DNA of 64,000 bases from Terfezia claveryi (lineage: Eukaryota; Ascomycota; Pezizomycetes; Pezizales; Pezizaceae). Both the position numbers and the translations under genes were made by a program. The DNA lies in assembly GCA_015179025.1 (NCBI GenBank), contig WHUX01000038.1, positions 62,001 to 126,000 on the forward strand. Direction: 5' to 3'. Positions 1 to 11,841 of this stretch are shown in pieces; within the stretch, counting starts at the first letter, position 1, and the number at the start of each line of letters is the position of its first letter. The notes beneath the pieces are model-generated. The model was not told where the DNA came from and ran no database searches. It saw only the letters and a list, made by a program, of their open reading frames with translations.

Positions 1-369
1 TGCTCGGGCCAGGCAGATTAACGCCTCACCCCTCAATCCACCCGGGCTTCTGGGTGGCTCGTCATACTTCCCCGAAGGGAGGTGCAACACGATTCCCTTA
101 AAAAACATTAACAATAAAAGCTGTTCAGTTTGCCCGTAATTGAATCTCATTTCACCAACAAGAAAAAGCAGTATGTCTTGACCAATATTATTCAAACTCC
201 CTCTATCAGAAATTACCTACCCAAACTAGAGAACCAAGAACCAAAAGCCGTACAGTATAAATCACAAGAACGGAAAACATCTCCCAAAAAAGGAGGTTGA
301 GCACAGGCAAGAACAAGAAAGATACACGCCGCTCTAATGCTTCAATCTCCCCCTTCCACAATATTGACC
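1..369. other. Intergenic, downstream of SYS1
   Basis: No gene is recognised here. It presumably holds the SYS1 3' untranslated region, because SYS1 is on the minus strand and ends at 370. There are no clear repeats and no RNA gene. Confidence 0.5.
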
Positions 370-1080
370 CTATGATCTCATACCGCTACTCCCGCTCCCT
401 CCGGTGACCCCGCCTCCACCATCCTTCCCCATCATAGGGACCATCTCATAGTCCTCTGCCCTCTCTGCATCAACCTCCGCTGCTGACGTACCACCTGGCA
501 CAGCGATACTTATAGGTCTTAACTCTCTCCACCTACACGCCCACCCTCCCAGAACTACCATCCCCACGGCGCTTAATCCCTGCAACCCCCACCACCCGAT
601 TTCCCGTGGGACTCCGCCTTGGTATATTGATGTTGTGAGGATATGGAGGAAGTGGAGGGTTAGGGCGAAGTCGAGGACGAGTTTTGAGCGGGCTAGGACG
701 AGAGTCATTGTTAGGACACTGTTGTTCACACACATGCATATTAGCTCATGATAGGTCGAGAGAGCGCTGAAAACCCCCCAGAAGTGAATGGTGAGTGGGT
801 GAGTATGGGGTAAGGAGAGAGGAACTGACACTACCAGCCCGCTTAATAACCACAATAGCCCCATTGTTAATCCCAACGCTGTATCTCCCCGCACGGAAGT
901 CGATGACCCTAGCACCATACCTGCCGAAAACGTATACCCCGCGACAAGCACCGTGAATACTATGAGCAATGTCGCAGAAAGATAGAATACTGTTTGGAGA
1001 ATCGCAATCTGCTTCAAGATGCGGAGTGGGGCGAGAGAATTCGGAGCTCGGGTGCGGATTGGCGCCCGCCGTTTCGCCAT
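370..1080 (-). CDS. SYS1: SYS1-family Golgi integral membrane protein
   Basis: Sys1 is a small four-pass Golgi membrane protein that recruits the Arf-like GTPase Arl3/ARFRP1 in Golgi-endosome trafficking (family knowledge). Seen: an N-terminal basic stretch, then PLRILKQI, RGDTALG, a WLLSG helix, the family hallmark RSKLVLDFAL, and WWGLQG...WRELRPI at the end of helix 4. The open frame runs straight through, but residues between WLLSGLVV and LTMTLVLARSK do not fit the family. An in-frame 111-bp intron at 829..719 (GTCAGT...AACAG, phase 2) restores a continuous second helix and gives about 199 aa. The C-terminal tail is acidic, then glycine/serine-rich, and is not conserved. The start at 1080 matches the usual MPRRR-like N-terminus. 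Confidence 0.88.
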   Translation of the reverse strand: MAKRRAPIRTRAPNSLAPLRILKQIAILQTVFYLSATLLIVFTVLVAGYTFSAGMVLGSSTSVRGDTALGLTMGLLWLLSGLVVSVPLSLPHTHPLTIHFWGVFSALSTYHELICMCVNNSVLTMTLVLARSKLVLDFALTLHFLHILTTSIYQGGVPREIGWWGLQGLSAVGMVVLGGWACRWRELRPISIAVPGGTSAAEVDAERAEDYEMVPMMGKDGGGGVTGGSGSSGMRS

Positions 1081-1999
1081 GATTGCACTATCCGGAACCG
1101 TGTCCTTTCCTCCCTGCGTTTATCCCACTCGATAATATAGATATAGTTTCCTAGCCGTGGTAGTGTTGTGCTGGCTATCGCGATGCCAGGTGCGAGCTGA
1201 GCAACCCCCTCTGAAGCCTAGCTCCTCTCCTTGCTTCCCCACCGTCGCCGGTACTAGCTCCGCTTTGGTGCTGTCGATGATTCTGCGCTCCGTATTCTCC
1301 CTGGTGTCCGGCGTTGGGGAACCTCTCAAACGAACCCTTGCCCTTCTGTCGACGCTCTGGAGTCGCAGGATGACGTAGGTATATGCACCTTGAAATTCCA
1401 CGTAAAAAAAAAGCTCGTGTCCTGTAGCTTGTGTAACTTGAAGCTGGAGCCGTGTTGTACGTCGAATTCCAATGACTGGGGCTCTGCGTTCTGGATCGCC
1501 GTTGCCCTTCATTGCCGGGAATACGTGCGGGATGCTAGTTTGGCCACATGCAAGGGCCCTGTGACGCGCTATGCTTGATGTTCCTTAGACGAATCGTGAG
1601 GGCGACGCATTACATAAGCGCGCCGCTCAGGGTAACTACCATACAGGACTTTATATAACTTCATTCGTCTTTCCCACGTTTATGTATTAAACTCTCTTCT
1701 CACAGCACACCTCTTGCCCAGAATGCTCCTTTCATCCCACCCCCCACCCCAACCACAGCGCGGCCCCCATCGCTCATAACCTGCTTGACATTTCACCAAC
1801 CTCTCCTCGAGCTCACCAATATGGCGGCCTCATGCCTGAAAAGGCTGCTGCTTGGGCAGCCGCTGCCGATGCCTGTGCTACATCATTTCGTTGTCTTTGG
1901 CCAGACACCTATTCCCGGGATGCCCGGGTGGGAAAATGTCAGCCGTGCTTTTTCGTAGACTTTCCATGACCTCATACGTAGAGTAGGATTTCATAAAGT
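1081..1999. other. Intergenic between SYS1 and the LST1-type SEC24 gene
   Basis: This stretch holds the SYS1 promoter and the 3' region of the upstream SEC24-like gene; both are on the minus strand. A 130-codon minus-strand frame at 1512..1120 has no recognisable domain and is arginine/threonine-rich. I do not call it a gene. Confidence 0.5.
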
Positions 2000-4900
2000 C
2001 TAGAAACAACCTACCTCCAACTGCACAAACTTATGCACATGTACCAACCAATCCACATAGGCCCTCTCGTCATTACCTCTATCTTCAACCAACATTCCTG
2101 CGAACTCATACTCTGCCCCGTCCATACCTTGCCTCGCCAGCTGCAGTTTTAGTGCCATTCCTCCCCTCTTTTCGCTTAGCCACTGCACTAAATTCCTTAC
2201 TTGCGCATTCAAATGTGTTTCTACTGCCGGGATTTCTGACATATAGGGATCGAGCTGCTGTAGGGTTTTTATTCCAGGGCCAAACAAATCTTCCAAGAGA
2301 TTGGGTGACACATGTGCATGCAGCCATAATATACATGTTTGACTGTTATCAACAAGATAGACGCCTCCTTCTTCTATACGGGAGTATGAAGCACGGAGGG
2401 TAGGTGGGATAGAGAGTACACCTTCTGCTGCCTGGTCTGGAAATCCTTGGGTAGGCGCAAGATTATGTATCGGAATAATAAGTGGATAAAGGTATGTTGA
2501 GAGATCAGCCATTGGCATAGCTTTCAACAGCCGCATGGAGTGAGTACGCATGTCAGATGAAACAGAACCACCACGTAGACCACGGGTCTTGAGTAAAGCA
2601 AGCATGAAGAGGGCGAACTCTTTTAAGGCTTCAGGGAGGATTAATTGACCAGGGGGTGACGGCGCAGAGAAATTTTTGCGGTATTGCGAGAGGATCTCCA
2701 CTGCCTTCTCAGTGAGGTTGCCTCGAATTTCTTTTAGGGGTCTGTCGACCATCTTCGTTGCCGCTGCAGGGAATTAATGTCAGTATTAGCCGGAATGGGA
2801 TGCGAGAACCAATGATGGAGATCAACCTTCTTTCGCCATGAGCATTACGACAGCGTCCTGGTCAACAAACCGAAGGACGTCCTTTCCGTTGTCACTTACT
2901 GCGGCCACAATATTAAGACACCTGACCCTTCGCTCCCCCTCCCGGGTAGTATATAGCAACGCAGCCTGGAAATGTGCATCCACTTTCTTTTCCAGTTTAC
3001 CATCATAACTAAACGAAACAGACATTGACTTATCCGCATCAATGACACCGAACTCAAGATCTCCGTTCACAGTTCTCTGGAGAAAGTTCCCGGAATAGTT
3101 TGCCACCTGAAGTCCGGTTGAGCACCGCACCTTCATAAGGGCATTATATCCTGTTTCCCGATGCACGACATGCACCATATCATCGACCAACCGCGGTGTG
3201 TCCCGGGATGTCACAAAGTTAGGGTAGAAGAAGACATCACCACCGGTCGTGGAAGATACATAACCCAGTGTCGCTGCGTCAATGTAGGCATGTGGGGTCA
3301 AGAACAGATCCAAACCCACACCCGTATCGACCATTTTGTTTGCTAGCTTCCGCCAGCTCTGATGCTCTGTTGTAAAGAGGGCCTTCTCCTTTTCTGTGCC
3401 TAGAAGTTTTGTATCCTCACGGAGGAACAGACGACCAGGTCCCCATGTTGGAAGCGAAGAGAGAGAACAAATAATCCTTCCTCCGCTCTTCTCCATAGAT
3501 CCAAGGACTGCGTGGAGAGTGGGTAAGAGCGCAGGTTCGGGATTTTTGATAGCTGAGAACATTTTGGGCAAGGAATCAAGCAGGGATTCGATAACGGATC
3601 GCGACTCATATGGGTCTATGAACAACCCTGTGCTAAGAGGCACAAAGGGATCCTCGAGGTCAGGCATGACCATCATATGAGCTGCATCTAGCGAAGGCTG
3701 TTGGGATATGTTAATGTCAGAGATTGTAACTAAATTGAAGGTGGGTGTATACATACATTAAGGTTGTAAAAATGTATTTCCTTGTCAAATGTCACGATGG
3801 CTATTTTCGTTCCCTTCGGTAACTTTTGGATCCCTCCCTTCACGGGTTCCTCACCCTCACTTAGGTCACTATACAAAGCCTTTTTGATACCCTCAACGAA
3901 CGCAGTAAGCCCCCCTCGGTTACAGGCTTCCATTGATACATCAACCAAAAACAGCCACTTCAATGCCCTGTCTTCTATGGTCTCCCCCTTCTCCAGCGGT
4001 CTCGACCAATACTCCTTTGGAACAACGAATTCTACTGTCCCTCTTATCAGCTCTGGTCTTTGTTCTCTGTCCAACCTTCGTCCTGACATATCTACAGGGC
4101 TGAAGTACTCTGGTGGGACTTCATTTGGGAACGAGCACATGTTGCAAACAAATTTGCCACCACCCTGAATGAACGTCATGAAGGGATTGATGTATGTCCT
4201 ACACCGCCTACATCGTGGAGGGCCTGCTTCGCCGAAATCGAGAACAGGGACAGGAGCTTCGTCTGAACGCTGCTTCGCGAGAGGCTGTAGTATCCATGCT
4301 AGGGGGAGGGCTGTTTGATTAAGAATCTCCTGAGATGTGGGGATGGTGTACATCGTCAGCCGAGCGAACTTCGGAGACACATTCCCTTGATCAATGACGG
4401 CATAATCAGTGATAGTCGGAGGTGGGCCATGTTGAGCGAGAGTAGCATATGGGTTAGTATTGTAGTGAGCTTGGGCTAAATCTCGGGATGCCGGGATAGA
4501 TGGTATTGCGTTAGGGTCAACTTGACCACTTGACGAATCCCTCCCACTCGAAGAAGCATTGTATTGTGCCTGTGATGTAGGTGGGTTTCCTGGTACAAAT
4601 TGCGGATTTGCGGGAACAGGAAATTGGGACCCTGTCTGTTGCTGCTGATATCCCGGTGTAAAGGTACTAGGCTGAGCACCAAATTGACCGTGTTGAGGCC
4701 CAAATTGCCCTTGCTGACCGGGAAATTGCGACGCTGTAGGGGAGAATGGGGGGTTGCTGGCGACTGGAGCTGAAGGAGCTTGGTCAATTTCATGGAATGC
4801 ATGTCTCTGCTTCTTCTTCGCTGTCCGCGAGACTGTTCCTGGGGAAGCTCCAACTCCGCCCATTGCTCCATCAGTGATACCCATCCCACCCATTTGCGCA

Positions 4901-5208
4901 GTTAGCCCCCCCATTCCCGACGGTCCCTCCTGCTGCTGGTATGGAGCTTGTGGAGCTCCATATGGCTGTGTTGGAGGTGCGTATGGATTCTGGAATTGCA
5001 ATGGAGTGGTGCTAGGAATTGGGGCCCCATATAGGTTTGGTCCTGGAGGTGGGTAGCCATATCCTGGCTGCTGGGGTGGGATCACACTTTGCTGATAGAT
5101 ACCCTGGGGAGCATGGCCCGAAGGTAGTGCTTGCTGCTGCTGTGGCTGGCGATTCTGGCGATTCGGGTCATCCTGCTGTGCCAGGGCTTGATAAATCGCA
5201 GTGTCCAT
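2000..5208 (-). CDS. LST1: COPII cargo adaptor, Sec24-family, Lst1/Sfb3 type
   Basis: Sec24 paralogue that pairs with Sec23 in the inner COPII coat and selects cargo at ER exit sites. Three exons: 5208..3757, 3697..2827 and 2763..2000; introns 3756..3698 (GTATGT...CAACAG, phase 0) and 2826..2764 (GTTGAT...CTGCAG). Product about 1028 aa. Residues 1-300 are Pro/Gln/Gly-rich and disordered. A zinc finger (CRRC...CNMC) lies at about 333-358, followed by the trunk/vWA domain, the beta-sandwich (AALLYTTREGERRVRCLN), the helical domain (DQDAVVMLMAK) and a gelsolin-like domain near VYLVDNSQTCILWLHA. The segment DMSGRRLDREQRPEL with VEFVVPKEY after the finger is typical of Lst1/Sfb3 (vertebrate Sec24C/D), unlike the canonical SEC24 at 47-50 kb. 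The stop follows a GTAGGT donor-like site after QLE, so a further small exon is possible. Confidence 0.93.
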
Positions 5209-6045
5209 GATGTGGGAGACACTCGAGGATGAAGGAACGGGGTAGAGAGCTCAACTCTATCGTCAGGGATAGTCGAACAGACACGAATGTAAATAATGAC
5301 AGGTTTGCTGAGCTGCCCTGATGGTGAAGCACCTGTCACTCTGCTCGCACACTGGAGACGGTTGCAGGTTCAATGTTGAGGGTTACTTAGTTTAGCGCTA
5401 AAGCTCACCTTACACCCAACCATGCCACATTGCAAGAACGGCTTATACCTACCCCTAGGGCAAACTTGCGTGCCAGATCTACGCGGCTTCACAGTTACCG
5501 GTACCCTAAAACACTCTTCTGGTGCCAGCTTAAGAATCTGCAAGCAGTCAACTTATATCACATCAGTCGAGACGAAAATGGGTGCAATTGCGGTACTGAT
5601 GCTCCGACCTTGAGAGAACTGCCCCGCCAGAGTGGCTTGGCATCCGATTATATTTAGTCACGTGTGATGCCTCTCCATCTCCATGCATACATTTATAACC
5701 GATATTTAAACCTCCTGGCTGTAAAATATTGTATTCGGGCTTTAAAAACTGGATGTATAATGTCTTTCTTTCGACCAACCAGACTACTCTTTTGAATAAA
5801 ACAGATAGTGGTTAAGTAGGTATGGTAGTAGGAGTATCAGAAGTCAGCATAGTGGTAACCTCCGTCCGCTTGGTATATGCGCATGCATGTTGTCACATCC
5901 AGATAACAAATCCTCCAGCCAATCCTCCCTCTCCAACCAGATGGTACGGACCCTACCCAACTACCTCGATCGGCCTCCTTAACTATGTTCCCTTAATCCA
6001 CATCCTCCACATTACGAACTATCAAAAACGGAAGACCAATAGTAC
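5209..6045. other. Intergenic, LST1 promoter side
   Basis: Contains the LST1 upstream region. One copy of the dispersed 11-mer CAACCAGACTA is at 5776-5786. No gene was recognised; short frames here lack any domain. Confidence 0.5.
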
Positions 6046-7690
6046 TTAGTTCCTCACTTGGTCCGAAAACGAAAACACCACCGTTTTGCCCCTCAAAACC
6101 AGGTACGCCAAAATCTTATAAATGACGACCGCTACTGCCAGTCCCACTAGCATTAATTCAGGACTATCCCCATCTAACCTGTATAGTTTTCAGTGCCTGC
6201 TCCCAAAACACTAGATATATCCCTTTTGAGTATCTCCACCCTTTGGTTTTGACGCTTCAATAGACGTCGATCCAAAGCACGCACGCCGCCGATCCCTTCC
6301 TTCCCCGCAGAAGCATCGCTATTATCTGCCGCTCTAGGCTTGGAGATATTGATGTCGACATCCAAAAGCGGAGCAACAAGCCAGAGATAATACAAATTAA
6401 TATGGTCATAGAAGAATTGATAATAAATGGTAGTCTGGTTAATCAATGGGTCAAAACGTTTACGTCCAGGCGAGTAAGTCCGTAGATGCAAAAGTAACAA
6501 TTGAGGCGGCAACGAAGATAGCGGCTTGTTTACTCCGAATGCCGCTAAACTCCCGTCTTGAACTTGCGCTGCATTATTTGCCGCTTGAGGTGTTTCTCTT
6601 CCAGAGGGGCTAGTGCAAGCCAGACTAAGGCCCTGTAATGTTCCCTCCATGCTGCTATAAGAGAAGACACCTGTGCCGTGGTGGACTCTTCTACCTCAGG
6701 TGTTCGATTATCCACGGCTGAAGTGTTAAGAAGGAAGTCCGCTGGATTCTCGTGCGATGGAAATTGGTAGCCTTGGGAACAAAGTAATCTATTGAATCAG
6801 TCACAGTACCACTGAATAATGGACTACCACGACTGAGAAGCGTCACTCGATCGAGCAGGGCCCAGATCTCAGACCTGGCTGGGCTGATGGACTACATAAA
6901 TATTGGTCCTTGATCATTACGAAAAACCAGACTGAAAGGGCATGACTTACTTGTTGTAATGATTGTCCATCCCATTGTAGCCAAATGCTTCAATGTCTAT
7001 AACCAACTGAAATGCACATGTTGCGTAGGGTCATCTAGATACAAAACCAATGGAATTGCGAACAGCTGTCTCGAACATCCTTCATTATCACCTATCCTGG
7101 TGTTTGCACACTCCTTTAGGCCCAATTGCAGTATAACCTCCTCGACAGTTTTCACTCGCTCTTCGTGGGTAGTTGAGGCAGGCAGCCGGAGTTGAGCGGA
7201 GTACAGTAGAGTGTCTCGAACAATAAGGGTCGGGATAAGGACATCTTCTGCGTGACGTAGGCGTGCCTCACGGTTTGGATGGAGGAAATGCCTTTATATG
7301 TGATCTCTCCACTTGTAGCGAACGAACCAGCGGACATTCGATGGGCGATGACATTGAGCATTGAGGTCTAAGAAGAAAATATAATATAAATCATGATTAA
7401 ATCTCTAGTTTGGAATGGCTATGCTCGTAGTTACCTTTCCGCTTCCACCTGCCACCTATAATTGCCACCAACCCGCCAGCAGGTGTATCAGCATTGATAA
7501 CACCAAGAATCGTTCGAGACTCCTTCTCCCCTAGTAAGAGAAATGAGAAGAGAAGGTAATGCGATAGAAGGTCGGACATCGAGAGATTTCGGATCTTCAC
7601 ATTGACAGGCTCCACTGCTCGAAAAGACAAGTGATTAATATCATGGTATTCCTCGGCTTCCAAACCCAACCCATCTACGGTATTCAATGT
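6046..7690 (-). pseudogene. Broken ABCG (White-type) ABC transporter
   Basis: Read on the minus strand, the nucleotide-binding domain begins near 7690 (frame with VNVKIRNLS, then ADTPAGGLVAIIGG). The Walker A codons are shifted by one extra base near 7448; ignoring it gives GGSGSGK. An intron (GTAACT...TTCTTAG, ends about 7372) leads to TSMLNVIAHRMS. Later come RVKTVEEVILQLGLKECANTRIGDNE, then an abrupt GCSRQLF: the ABC signature (LSGGE region) is deleted. The Walker B remnant reads VLYLDDPT. After an intron at about 6950..6893 there is SEIWALLDRVTLLSRGSPLFSG, then in another frame ENPADFLLNTSAVD. Most of the membrane domain is missing; the tail returns as VEILKRDISSVLGAG and LVGLAVAVVIYKILAYLVLRG, again in different frames. 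Several frameshifts plus deletion of catalytic motifs make this a pseudogene. Confidence 0.85.
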
Positions 7691-9929
7691 TTTTGTTGCA
7701 ATCCCGCTACGTCCCCCGTTACCGGGAGCTCTGTGATCATGTCAGAGAGCAAGCAGTCTCCCAATGATTGACTATTATTTCATTCCGATATTTTTCACCA
7801 AAGCTCCTTCTCGTCAAGCAGATTAGGTGCCACGTCTTGAAAAAAAAAAAAAAATGTTGCTGCAAGACTCAACGACATGAGTTTGCTCCGAGACATATAC
7901 CGTACTAGTAATAAAGCAATTATAAGCCGAGCACCCAACACCCCATTACCGGATGAAACTCCCTAGCCCAAGCTCATGGCCAATCGGGATATCTGCCAAA
8001 TGAAAGTGTGCGCGGCGCCAGCTTAGCATGGAGAGAGAGAGGCTTCCTATTTCAGCCGGGAGACTGCCAATTGGGCACTTTCGGTCCAAGGTCTACCCCG
8101 CTGCACGCCCGATTCCATCTACCAGTCTAGATTCCGAGTCGAGACACCCACGATTGAGAAGGCGGGCCCAAATGACAGCATTATCAGTTGACTTTGGAGC
8201 CTGTAACCTTGTAGACCCAACCTCGAATCTGCTGCTATGTTTAGGTGGATTCTGAGACCACTCATGGCTCCGGTAGTGTCAAAAAAGGGAGGTCTTCGTA
8301 AGTGGATGTGTGATTATCTGAATGTGCGCCAGTGCACCTGCGCTGGTGAGCCTGGTTGGGTTGTGCTAATAAGGTACATTGTATTCAAGCTTCCACGGCG
8401 TTAGGAGCACAACGTCTTCGTATCCAGGGAAGGGTTGTCTATTTAAGCTTTAACCCTACTGGCTATCATAGTTGATATCTAAAAAAACATGTGATAAGGT
8501 CTGAAGCCTTGTAAATGAACATGGCGCTTGCCGCGGGAAGTTCCGTGCCTAGAACTCGTTTGTTTCAAATCTCCAATGTTTCAAAATATCGAATTCCTTA
8601 GCCATACCAATCAATATTTCAGGAGTTTGGCTTGAAATCTAGCATACTCGGGCTTAGGTGCTTATGTGGTAACATGCCAATACATATTAGTATGAGTGCC
8701 ATTTATATCAATTCCGCTGATAAGTGAGCACCGACCAGGGCGAGTTTCCAACAAGCTGGCTAATAGATCCCTGTGTGGACACACGTGTAAATTGTAACCC
8801 ATTATCAATTGCAAGAGAAGGAGAATAGAGGCTATAGGCATAGGTAGCTATGAGAATGTATGTGAATGTAAGTCTAGTCTAGGGCCGTACTCGAGCACCA
8901 GACTCGTCTAGTTATATCCTGATGCCTTCTTGCAGGAAGTTATCCTTCTCATATGCGGTTCTTTAGAACATTGCATACATACATACTGCTACTTAAGTAA
9001 GTACTTTGTATATTTGGAGTTCTAATATAAAGTACCACTGCACCACTTAGTACGTACGTACTAGTACTCACAACCAGAAGTGAGAAATCAAGAGAACCTA
9101 ATTTAACCCGGTACCCAATTGCTATATATCAATGTTATGATATCATGACATGAGCCCTAATCAATCGTGGGTTATATTTATAAGATCAATGCAAAGGTTG
9201 AATACCGTAGACATCAAGTTCAGTTTACAATGGATGACGTCGAGTGCTTCACAACAATTACGATACACCGTATAGGAGAGCACATATCAAATCTATGTCT
9301 GCTGACACGAGGCATGATGTCCTTCATGAAATTCAGCTATGTACACCACCAGCAAAGAAATATACATTGAGGGGAAATTTCACAAGAGAAAAATACATTC
9401 CCTCAAGCAATTTCCTCGCTTAGCATCTTCCAGCACACCGCCCTACATAGCCTATGGGCCCTATAATCCACCCTTGTCCCTCAAGGAACAGCCGGAGATT
9501 TCAAGCTCCCAGCGGGGTTTCCCAGTCAGATCATCCATTGATATACTTGTCTCGTTCGAAACTGGGCTCTCTCCATATTATCCAAATATCAAAACTTTCT
9601 CTTATACGACTTTGACCGCCGAGCAAATATAAAGTTACGCGGATGAAGGAATATAACAGTTAACCAAATTCCCGAATTTTGTTACTTGGAAAGAAAATTA
9701 AACGGCCCCCAATTAACATGTCTAAGATGCCGGAAAAGTACTCATGGTCATCCATCTCGAATAAACACCTAGGAAAAATACACAGAGAAAGATGCAAGAC
9801 AGAAAGCATAAGACACCATTGAACGCCACGATATGAACAGGAAGAACAGGAAGCAAAGAGATTTGGCTAAGGAATGCTGCACTCGCAATATTTAAAAAGT
9901 GGACCACGAATCACTAAATCAGGTATTAC
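7691..9929. other. Intergenic region, no gene recognised
   Basis: About 2.2 kb between the ABCG pseudogene and the 3' end of the transcription factor. A poly-A tract is at about 7840-7853 and a GTAC-rich near-palindrome (TAGTACGTACGTACTAGTACT) lies at about 9050-9070. Two short plus-strand frames (8028-8255 and 9339-9632) have no domain or codon pattern I can support. Confidence 0.5.
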
Positions 9930-11841
9930 TTAGGCCACCAGAAAGTCATATCCCATGTTATGGAGAATGGTTTCCCAGTCCCACGCATTCTCATCTCCTG
10001 CATCCATTAAATGCCAAACCTTGCCAACGGCCTCGTGGGCTGCCACAACGTTCCCAAGACCAGAGTACTCATACAAGGACTTGAACCGGTCTGTGATCAG
10101 TGGCCTCTGGCTCGGCTCGAATGCAGCACATCCAAGCATAAATAGGGGCATTAACAAAATGCTTTGTGTTGCCGAGTTTTCTGGCAACATTTGCATAAAT
10201 GTGAGTCCTTCCTCGACGGCCCTTCTAATTTTAGGTCCTGGTTGGGAAGGCTGGATGGTGCGGTAGAGATAAACCCAAGTGCTTTGCCGATAGAGGAGGG
10301 CTGCAATATATCGGTCACGATCTGGATGTTGTGGAGGCACCCACATTCGAATTTCAGAATCAATAGCCACGGCTGTTGACAACATCTCGTAATTAACGCA
10401 GATACGTTTTCTTTTGTGTTCCCTCACGGCATCTCTCAAAATGGTGATTTTGGATATGTATCCAAATAGGCCGTCCAGGACACCAAGTAGAGCTCCTGCT
10501 CCTGGCTGCAGGATAAACCCAGGGAGGCAAAAATCTTCCATGTACTGAATTGGGCGCCTGTCCAAGCACGTAATGGAGTTCGCCACGTCATGATACATGA
10601 AAAATTCGAAAAGAAACCTCCCAAAAGGGGTGTCAGTCTGAAGCTGATATAGGATACCGCGAGCAGCATTCAGATGTGGCCGATATTGCCCCTCCCTTTC
10701 CCCAAGGCATATCGACACAAGACACAATATCAACATTTGGGCAATTATTGGGCCATTGGCAACCCGTCTCCCATTGGTTTCAGCCCGCAAAATTCTCAAT
10801 GCCTGATCGAGGTGATAGGCTTGGGCAATTTTGAACTTGGGCTCGCGGTCCTTACGCGCAAGATGAGCTCCAGAAAGACACAGCAGAGAGTGCATAAGCC
10901 CTCGATGCTGAACTGCAATTGGCAATATAAGCTCCTGAAAAGGATTTGTCTCATCATTAATTAGAGTTAGTACCCGGCTAACATCATAGACAAAATGGTC
11001 TAGCAATAATCGATCTTGTGGGGTTTCGACCCCATCAATGAGGAATGGTAAGTCGCAATTAACGTCAACGTTAATGGTTGGGATGGTGCAAGACCCGGGA
11101 CTGGCACGAGGCTGGACTGGAGCTCTCGCCCTAAAGAGTAGTTCCCCAAGGTGCGAAACTGGAAAGTCCCCACCAAGGTAGCCTGGTTGCCTGGTGAGAG
11201 AGGAGTGATCTTCCCAACAAAAAAATGAGTTAGTCTCATCGATATTAGGGTACAATGGGCGGACGGGAAATTCACGGGGCTCCATGACCACTACCTTGTC
11301 TGCCAGGTCGCCAGAACACTCTTTCTGGGTATCCTTCGCAAATAAACGAATTCCTGATACAGTTGTTACCTATAACAACAATCAGTCGCGATGTTGTTGG
11401 GCAGAATATACATGTGAAAGTGGGTATATACTGACATCTTGGCTTCGCCTCATCACACTTTTTTTTCCTCCACCGACATGTCAAACACCCAGTCTTGGTA
11501 CGGCCTCCTTTCGATTTGGCCTCCGGTGCTGGGATTGGGTTTTTTCGTGGACGTCCACGGCCTCGCTTAATCGGGGGCTGGGTAGGCAACGCTGATTCAA
11601 ACGGAACGGGTTTAATATCGACATGCTCGTCCTCTATTTCTTCAATTTTAGGAACGACGGGAGTCTCAGGCATTGTAATATTGATGGAGACTGGGGTGGC
11701 GCATGTCGAGCTAGCCAGTGACGGAGACGGAGTAAAAGCAATTAATGAACTCCCCGATGATGGGACAGCATATGGGCTATTGAACGAGGGCCCTGGAGAA
11801 GGATAAGGCGAGCAGTCTCGAGCACTAATCGATGCAGCCAT
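9930..11841 (-). CDS. AT-hook plus Zn2Cys6 binuclear-cluster transcription factor
   Basis: Nuclear fungal regulator, target genes unknown. Exons 11841..11436, 11369..11295 and 11209..9930; introns 11435..11370 (GTCAGT...TTATAG) and 11294..11210 (GTAGTG...GGGAAG, with a CTAAC branch). Product about 586 aa. Splicing the first intron completes the cluster: CLTCRWRKKKCDEAKPRC joined to NNCIRNSFIC, giving spacing C-x2-C-x6-C-x6-C-x2-C-x6-C. An AT-hook core, KRGRGRPRK, sits about 20 residues before it. The N-terminus is Ser/Pro-rich and followed by an acidic patch (EEIEDEHVD). The C-terminal about 400 aa resemble the Fungal_trans_2 regulatory domain: a helical region with SGAHLARKD and SICLGEREGQ. 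The two cysteine pairs split by an intron is common in this family. The ABCG pseudogene lies next to it; whether it was ever a target is unknown. Confidence 0.85.

Noticed and set aside
1120..1512. 130-codon minus-strand frame upstream of SYS1
   Set aside because: No domain, odd composition, lies in a promoter region; likely chance.
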